DNA from: PALSA-1006 sp041660815
GTDB taxonomy: Bacteria > Pseudomonadota > Gammaproteobacteria > Burkholderiales > Gallionellaceae
Reading direction: 5' to 3'
Assembly (NCBI GenBank): GCA_041660815.1
Contig: JBAZVN010000006.1
Span: 124,001-188,000 of the forward strand
Length of the DNA: 64,000 nt
The stretch's first letter is position 1; each line of letters begins with the position of its first letter. Of the stretch, positions 59,868-64,000 are shown in pieces. The position numbers and the translations under genes are program-made. A model generated the notes under the pieces. That model was not told the origin of the DNA. It was given only the letters and a program-made list of their open reading frames with translations, and ran no database searches.

Positions 59868-60713
59868 TTAATTAGTATTGGCTTTTTGACGGAACAACAC
59901 CCGTGCAACGATATTCAGGGTGAGTACGCTAAATGTAATCAGTAATGCGCCAGCCCATGCGAGGCTGCGCCAGTCGTCGTAAGGACTCATGGCAAACTGG
60001 AAAATTACCACCGGCAAGTTGGCCATAGGTTCGTTCATCTCGTTGCTCCAGAACTGATTATTGAGCGCGGTAAATAACAGCGGTGCGGTTTCGCCACTGA
60101 TACGCGCCACAGCCAGCAGGATGCCCGTTAAAATTCCGGCGCGGGCAGCACGCAGGGTTACCGAGCTGATAATTTTCCACTGCGGAGTTCCGAGTGCAGC
60201 AGCGGCTTCACGCAGGCTGTTGGGGATGAGTCGAAGCATATTTTCCGTGGTTCGAATTACCACCGGAATGACGATGATTGACAAGGCTAGCGCGCCGCCC
60301 CAGCCGGCAAAGTGTCCGACTTTGACAACATAAACTTCGTAAACAAACAGACCGATTACGATAGAGGGGGCTGATAAAAGAATATCGTTGATAAAGCGGG
60401 TAACCGGTGCCAGCCATCCGCGCTGACCAAATTCAGCCAGATAGGTGCCGGCTAAAATGCCAATCGGGGTACCAATCAGTGTGGCCAGTGAGGTCATCAG
60501 CAAGCTGCCCCAAATTGCATTACCCAAACCGCCTTGGCTTCCGGGTGGTGGGGTAGATTGGGTAAATAAGGTGGAATTTAATCCGGGAATGCCATTTTCC
60601 AAAAGCGTCCATAATATCCAGCCCAGCCAGAATAAACCGAAGGCCATGGCCAGTACGGAAACAGTGAGGCTGAGTCCGTTGATAAAACGCCGCCGCATAT
60701 AAAGAGTTATCAT
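59868..60713 (-). CDS. pstA: Phosphate ABC transporter permease PstA
   Basis: 281 residues with about six membrane helices and the permease EAA loop (NSLREAAAALGTPQWKII). N-terminal RRRFINGLSLTVSVLAMAFGLF is typical of PstA. It pairs with PstC in the membrane. The ribosome-binding site GGGGAG lies at the end of pstC; the gap between the coding regions is 2 bp. Confidence 0.96.
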   Translation of the reverse strand: MITLYMRRRFINGLSLTVSVLAMAFGLFWLGWILWTLLENGIPGLNSTLFTQSTPPPGSQGGLGNAIWGSLLMTSLATLIGTPIGILAGTYLAEFGQRGWLAPVTRFINDILLSAPSIVIGLFVYEVYVVKVGHFAGWGGALALSIIVIPVVIRTTENMLRLIPNSLREAAAALGTPQWKIISSVTLRAARAGILTGILLAVARISGETAPLLFTALNNQFWSNEMNEPMANLPVVIFQFAMSPYDDWRSLAWAGALLITFSVLTLNIVARVLFRQKANTN

Positions 60714-60715
60714 AA

Positions 60716-61672
60716 TTAAGCTCCCCGCCCTTCATTTTTAGCCAGTTTATACAGCATGAAGCGGGCAATGGATAACACGACAAAGGTGATGAAAAACAAG
60801 ATTAAGCCAAGCTCGATTAAAGCAGAGGTATACAAATCGCCGACGGCTTCGGTAAATTCGTTGGCCAGAGCGGAAGCAATGCTGTTGCCGGGATTGAGCA
60901 AAGAGGCGGTGAGTCGATGCGCGTTACCGATGACGAAAGTAACCGCCATGGTTTCTCCGAGTGCGCGTCCCAGACCCAGCATAATGCCGCCCACCACGCC
61001 GACTTTTGTATAGGGGAGTACAACTTGATACATCACTTCCCAAGTGGTGGCGCCCAGTCCGTAGGCGGATTCTTTGAGTAACGAGGGAACGACATCAAAT
61101 ACGTCGCGCATCACCGAGGCAATGAACGGAATAACCATAATTGCCAGAATAATGCCTGCCGCCATCACGCCGATGCCGATATTTGGACCGATAAATAAGG
61201 GGGCAACAAGCGGTAGCTGTCCTAAATTATCGTTGATCCAAGGTTCAACATATTCGGCAAAAATGGGGACGAATACAAATAAGCCCCACATGCCGTAAAT
61301 AATACTGGGGATTCCAGCCAGCAGTTCGATGGCGATACCCAGCGGACGGCGCATCCATTGCGGTGAAAGTTCGGTCAGAAATAAGGCAATTCCGAAGCTG
61401 ACTGGCACAGCGATTAATAGGGCAATGGTGGCTGTGGCGATGGTGCCGGCAATCGGTACGAGTGCGCCAAATTGTTCGGTGACCGGATTCCATTCTGAGC
61501 TGGTTAGAAATCCCCAGCCAAAGGCATCAATTGAAAGTTTACTGCCGATAAATAGAGAAATAATGATGCCGATGAGTAGCGCTAAAACTGCAAAAGCAGA
61601 TAATCGCGTGACGCCTCGGAACAAAATATCCAGCAGATTTTGTCGTTTTAATCGGTTGTCTAAGGTGTGCAT
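60716..61672 (-). CDS. pstC: Phosphate ABC transporter permease PstC
   Basis: 318 residues with about six membrane helices and an EAA loop (LLKESAYGLGATTWEVMYQVVLP). The LAGIPSIIYGMWGLFVFVP segment is characteristic of PstC. It forms the transmembrane channel with PstA. A 164-bp gap with a strong hairpin separates it from pstS, as expected for lower expression of the membrane components. Confidence 0.96.
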   Translation of the reverse strand: MHTLDNRLKRQNLLDILFRGVTRLSAFAVLALLIGIIISLFIGSKLSIDAFGWGFLTSSEWNPVTEQFGALVPIAGTIATATIALLIAVPVSFGIALFLTELSPQWMRRPLGIAIELLAGIPSIIYGMWGLFVFVPIFAEYVEPWINDNLGQLPLVAPLFIGPNIGIGVMAAGIILAIMVIPFIASVMRDVFDVVPSLLKESAYGLGATTWEVMYQVVLPYTKVGVVGGIMLGLGRALGETMAVTFVIGNAHRLTASLLNPGNSIASALANEFTEAVGDLYTSALIELGLILFFITFVVLSIARFMLYKLAKNEGRGA

Positions 61673-61768
61673 AGAAATTATTTGGTATTGAATTTATTAG
61701 CGATTTTTGCATCGAACTTTTGAAATTGATCTTGTATAAACGCCACACTTAAAATCAATTTCGAAAAT

Positions 61769-61789
61769 TCCGGGGGGGAGCCCCCCGGA
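61769..61789 (-). terminator. GC-rich hairpin between pstS and pstC (attenuator)
   Basis: Nine-base arms (TCCGGGGGG / CCCCCCGGA) with a 3-base loop are followed on the minus strand by AATTTT. It lies 48 bp after the pstS stop and probably reduces read-through into pstCAB or protects the pstS mRNA 3' end. Confidence 0.7.
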
Positions 61790-61836
61790 GTTTTACTAGA
61801 AACTACACTTCATAACCTGAGGTGCAATTTTCTGTA

Positions 61837-62883
61837 TTATTTCCAGATTGCCGCGCCTTTGGCATCTTTAATCTGAGCTTTCCAGGCATTGCTAATGAGT
61901 TTAACAACATTGTCTGGCATCGGAACGTAGTTCAGGTCCGTTGCCATTTGGTCTCCGTTAGCGAAAGCCCAATCAAAAAACTTCAGTACTTCCATTGCGT
62001 CATTCGCATTGGCTTGATTGGTGTGAATCAGAATGAAAGTTGCGCCACTGATTGGCCAGCTGTCTTTACCGGGCTGATTGGTCAACATGAGTTCGAAGCC
62101 TTCATCCGCTTTCCATTTTGCATTGGCTGCTGAAGCTTGAAACGCGTCATCACTAGGATTCACAAAATGACCATCACGATTCTTCATTTGTACGTAGGTC
62201 ATTTTGTTTTGCTGGGCGTAAGCGTACTCAACGTAACCAATTGAATTTTTGATGCTTTTTACGTTAGAAGCTACACCTTCGTTCCCTTTGCCGCCCATGC
62301 CGGTTGGCCAAGCAACTGAAGCATCTGCACCGACAGTACGACGCCATTCCGAGTTAACTTGAGTGAGGTAGTGCACAAAAATATAGGTAGTGCCGGAACC
62401 ATCAGAGCGGTGTACCACGTTAATCGCTGCATCTGGTAGGGCTACGTCTTTGTTTTCAACAGCAAGTTTAGGGTCATTCCATTTGGTGATCTTGCCCAAA
62501 AAGATGTCTGCCAGTGTTTCAGCAGTCAGTTTGAGTTGGCCGGGTGCAACACCTTCCACGTTGATAACAGGAACCACACCACCCATAACAGTTGGAAATT
62601 GTGTCAATCCGGCCATACCCAAAGCGTTTATATTTAGAGGCTTATCTGTTGCGCCAAAGTTTACGGTCTTTTTGGTGATTTGTTTGATACCACCGCCTGA
62701 ACCGATAGATTGATAGTTAAGTCCAACGCCGGTTTGAGCTTTGTAGGCCTCAGCCCATTTGGCATAAATAGGGTAAGGGAATGTAGCGCCCGCGCCGGTA
62801 ATGTTTGCGGCTGAAGTTGGGCCTGCAGCGAGTAGCGCGGCAACTAGGCCGACGCTGCCAAGAAGACGATTAAATTTAAGCAT
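61837..62883 (-). CDS. pstS: Periplasmic phosphate-binding protein
   Basis: 348 residues with a signal peptide (1-25, ending GPTSAA). Motifs GAGATFPYPIYAKW, SIGSGGGIKQI and RSDGSGTTYIFVHYL form the phosphate site of PstS. It captures phosphate for the PstCAB transporter. It is the first gene of the operon, with a GGAGAA ribosome-binding site and a Pho-box-like site 79 bp upstream. Confidence 0.97.
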   Translation of the reverse strand: MLKFNRLLGSVGLVAALLAAGPTSAANITGAGATFPYPIYAKWAEAYKAQTGVGLNYQSIGSGGGIKQITKKTVNFGATDKPLNINALGMAGLTQFPTVMGGVVPVINVEGVAPGQLKLTAETLADIFLGKITKWNDPKLAVENKDVALPDAAINVVHRSDGSGTTYIFVHYLTQVNSEWRRTVGADASVAWPTGMGGKGNEGVASNVKSIKNSIGYVEYAYAQQNKMTYVQMKNRDGHFVNPSDDAFQASAANAKWKADEGFELMLTNQPGKDSWPISGATFILIHTNQANANDAMEVLKFFDWAFANGDQMATDLNYVPMPDNVVKLISNAWKAQIKDAKGAAIWK

Positions 62884-62961
62884 GAGTTCTCCAAAAGTAG
62901 ATTATGTTGCAGTGTTAGCTTGTATGCCGGTGATCAGCGTTTCGCATCTTAGCGGCTACAT

Positions 62962-62979
62962 GTTACACAAATATTACAG
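62962..62979 (-). promoter_or_regulatory. Candidate Pho box upstream of pstS
   Basis: The minus strand reads CTGTAATATTTGTGTAAC, two TGTAA units with 11-bp spacing; 14 of 18 bases match the E. coli consensus by hand count. Its place upstream of pstS is the classic one. Confidence 0.7.
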
Positions 62980-63130
62980 GGTGAATTTTGCACACTTTTG
63001 GCCTCCGCGTCATTAAATATATCCAAGGTATGGCACTTGAATTGTGCATTAAGATGTGTTGGATATTTTTTAATTAACGTGTTTAACTTCTGGAATTATC
63101 GTCGTTTTAAGGTGGTCAGCATAGCGTAAC

Positions 63131-63325
63131 TCATTGATTTTTTATCAACTTAGTATTAAAAAGTTGGCATGTTTCGTCTGCGGATTCGATCACATCAAGA
63201 ATCGGTTGTCTGCGACTTTTGAAATCGAAAGCCCTGCAGCCATATCTAAAATTAGCGTCATAGGTAATGTAATAGTGAGTGCAATTGTTGCAAGCAAAGT
63301 GATTATCATTTCCCTTAGTATTCAT
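63131..63325 (-). CDS. Small Cys-rich protein of unknown function
   Basis: 64 residues with four Cys (NNCTHYY, GCRAF, ETCQLF and one near residue 12), spaced CxxC then two single Cys, so a metal-binding fold is likely. The pattern C-x2-C-x-H-Y-Y..G-C-R-A-F..F-K-S is one I associate with a small conserved betaproteobacterial family of unknown function. No signal peptide or membrane helix. It stands alone between pstS and the tRNA gene. Confidence 0.7.
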   Translation of the reverse strand: MNTKGNDNHFACNNCTHYYITYDANFRYGCRAFDFKSRRQPILDVIESADETCQLFNTKLIKNQ

Positions 63326-63516
63326 AAACTCTTTATCTATCAGTGGACTGCGGTTGGTATTGCTTTGGAAGTGTTGGCTTGGAATTATAAATTATGCGAG
63401 TAATAAATTGCTTACTACTGGTCGGAAAACTACCTTAACTCATACTGCTTGAAAAAATAATTGATGAAATAATTGACCAAAATAATGTAAACGATTAGTA
63501 TGCGCGCCTCATCAAT

Positions 63517-63592
63517 TCCCTGATAGCTCAGTCGGTAGAGCGACGGACTGTTAATCCGCAGGTCCCTGGTTCGAGTCCAGGTCGGGGAGCCA
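63517..63592 (+). tRNA. tRNA-Asn (GUU)
   Basis: A 76-base cloverleaf: acceptor stem TCCCTGA / TCGGGGA (one G-T wobble), D arm AGCTCAGTCGGTAGAGC, anticodon loop CTGTTAA with anticodon GTT, and T arm with GGTTCGAGTCC, discriminator G and encoded CCA. A terminator follows at 63646. Confidence 0.97.
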
Positions 63593-63645
63593 CTGAATTT
63601 CACGTGTATTTTCAGCTAGTTACGATGTGATGCACGGACTATTAG

Positions 63646-63668
63646 ACCACCTTTGCGGGTGGTTTTTT
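63646..63668 (+). terminator. Rho-independent terminator after tRNA-Asn
   Basis: Arms ACCACC / GGTGGT with a six-base loop and a following run of T residues, 54 bp past the tRNA. Confidence 0.8.
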
Positions 63669-63787
63669 AGTTTTTGCAGAGCAAAATATCGAAAGTCCGT
63701 GGGTGCATACCAAGGAATACGAAGGCGTAGCCGTAGAGTCCGCAGGCCTATGCCGGAATTTTCGGGCAAAATATTAAGGAAATACCA

Positions 63788-64000
63788 GTGACCAACGCAC
63801 AACGCAAAGCACTTAGCCGCATGGCTGAAATGAATCTATCGAGTAAGGACAGCAGCGCCGTGTCAACGCTTAGCAGCGCGTTCTGCCCGCATGAGTCGGG
63901 CGCGTATTACCTTGCAACGGTGGGGACTGTTAGTAAGGTCATCAACCTATTCGCCAAGAATATCGAGCCGCCCGAATACACCTACGCCATCACCACCATT
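63788..64000 (+). CDS. Unrecognised protein, N-terminal 71 residues (cut by window edge)
   Basis: The frame opens with GTG 63788 after TTAAGGAAATA and stays open to the window end. The start reads MTNAQRKALSRMAEMNLSSK. It has no signal peptide. I do not recognise the family. The region between the tRNA terminator and this gene (63669-63787) has no feature I can name. The position just downstream of a tRNA gene is typical for integrated elements, but no integrase is visible. Confidence 0.5.
   Translation, partial: MTNAQRKALSRMAEMNLSSKDSSAVSTLSSAFCPHESGAYYLATVGTVSKVINLFAKNIEPPEYTYAITTI

Noticed and set aside
63620..63802. 60-codon minus-strand frame right of tRNA-Asn
   Set aside because: It runs through the tRNA terminator and the start of the plus-strand gene, with no domain.

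Overview
The window looks like chromosomal DNA of a betaproteobacterium, most likely of the Nitrosomonadales / Gallionellaceae type. The evidence is gene order and protein style: hfq-hflX-hflK-hflC-DUF2065-hisZ-purA, the sigma factor-DUF3619-DUF3106 trio, lptG-lptF divergent from pepA, a 16-strand-type Gram-negative porin, and a multihaem cytochrome cluster. This placement is inferred from synteny only; no rRNA is present. Coding density is high. I see no insertion sequence, CRISPR array or clear prophage, except that a tRNA-Asn followed by an unrecognised, cut-off gene at the right edge could mark an island boundary.

Layout, left to right. 0-8.4 kb (minus strand): the second half of a type II secretion operon (gspG-H-I-J-K-L-M-N) running into rsgA, a J-domain protein and a PLP aminotransferase cut by the edge. 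8.4-14.1 kb (plus): a flavin / double cyclic-nucleotide-binding / four-cluster ferredoxin fusion, a di-haem cytochrome b-like membrane protein and a ten-haem-site cytochrome c, followed by two small cytoplasmic proteins. 14.1-15.5 kb: a DUF599 protein and a HigBA toxin-antitoxin pair whose toxin is frameshifted. 15.8-21.4 kb: SulP transporter with a cyclic-nucleotide domain, CHASE2-adenylate cyclase, SH3 protein and M48 protease. 21.4-29.4 kb: a FadL-like porin, the hfq/hflX/hflKC/hisZ/purA block and a glutaredoxin-like gene. 29.4-34.1 kb (minus): ilvB-ilvN-ilvC-psd-pssA. 34.2-35.8 kb: sigma factor with DUF3619 and DUF3106 partners. 35.9-42.4 kb: lptF/lptG, pepA, porin, CorA.

42.5-63 kb is dominated by phosphate and c-di-GMP signalling: a diacylglycerol-glycosyltransferase-like GT4 with a PlcP-like metallophosphoesterase, two CBS-GGDEF proteins, phoU, a STAS / receiver-PP2C / PAS-GGDEF-EAL operon, a periplasmic-binding-protein / hybrid-kinase / LuxR-regulator operon, an HD-GYP protein, and pstSCAB. 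Five Pho-box-like direct repeats with 11-bp spacing lie upstream of plcP, one CBS-GGDEF gene, phoU, the STAS operon and pstS. This suggests that phosphate starvation controls lipid remodelling and c-di-GMP / partner-switch signalling in this organism.

Two systems deserve most attention. The first is the putative cAMP-gated transmembrane electron conduit at 8.5-13.1 kb, which sits a few kilobases from an adenylate cyclase and a second cAMP-binding protein. The second is the predicted Pho-controlled STAS-PP2C-c-di-GMP operon, which lacks the usual HATPase anti-sigma kinase.
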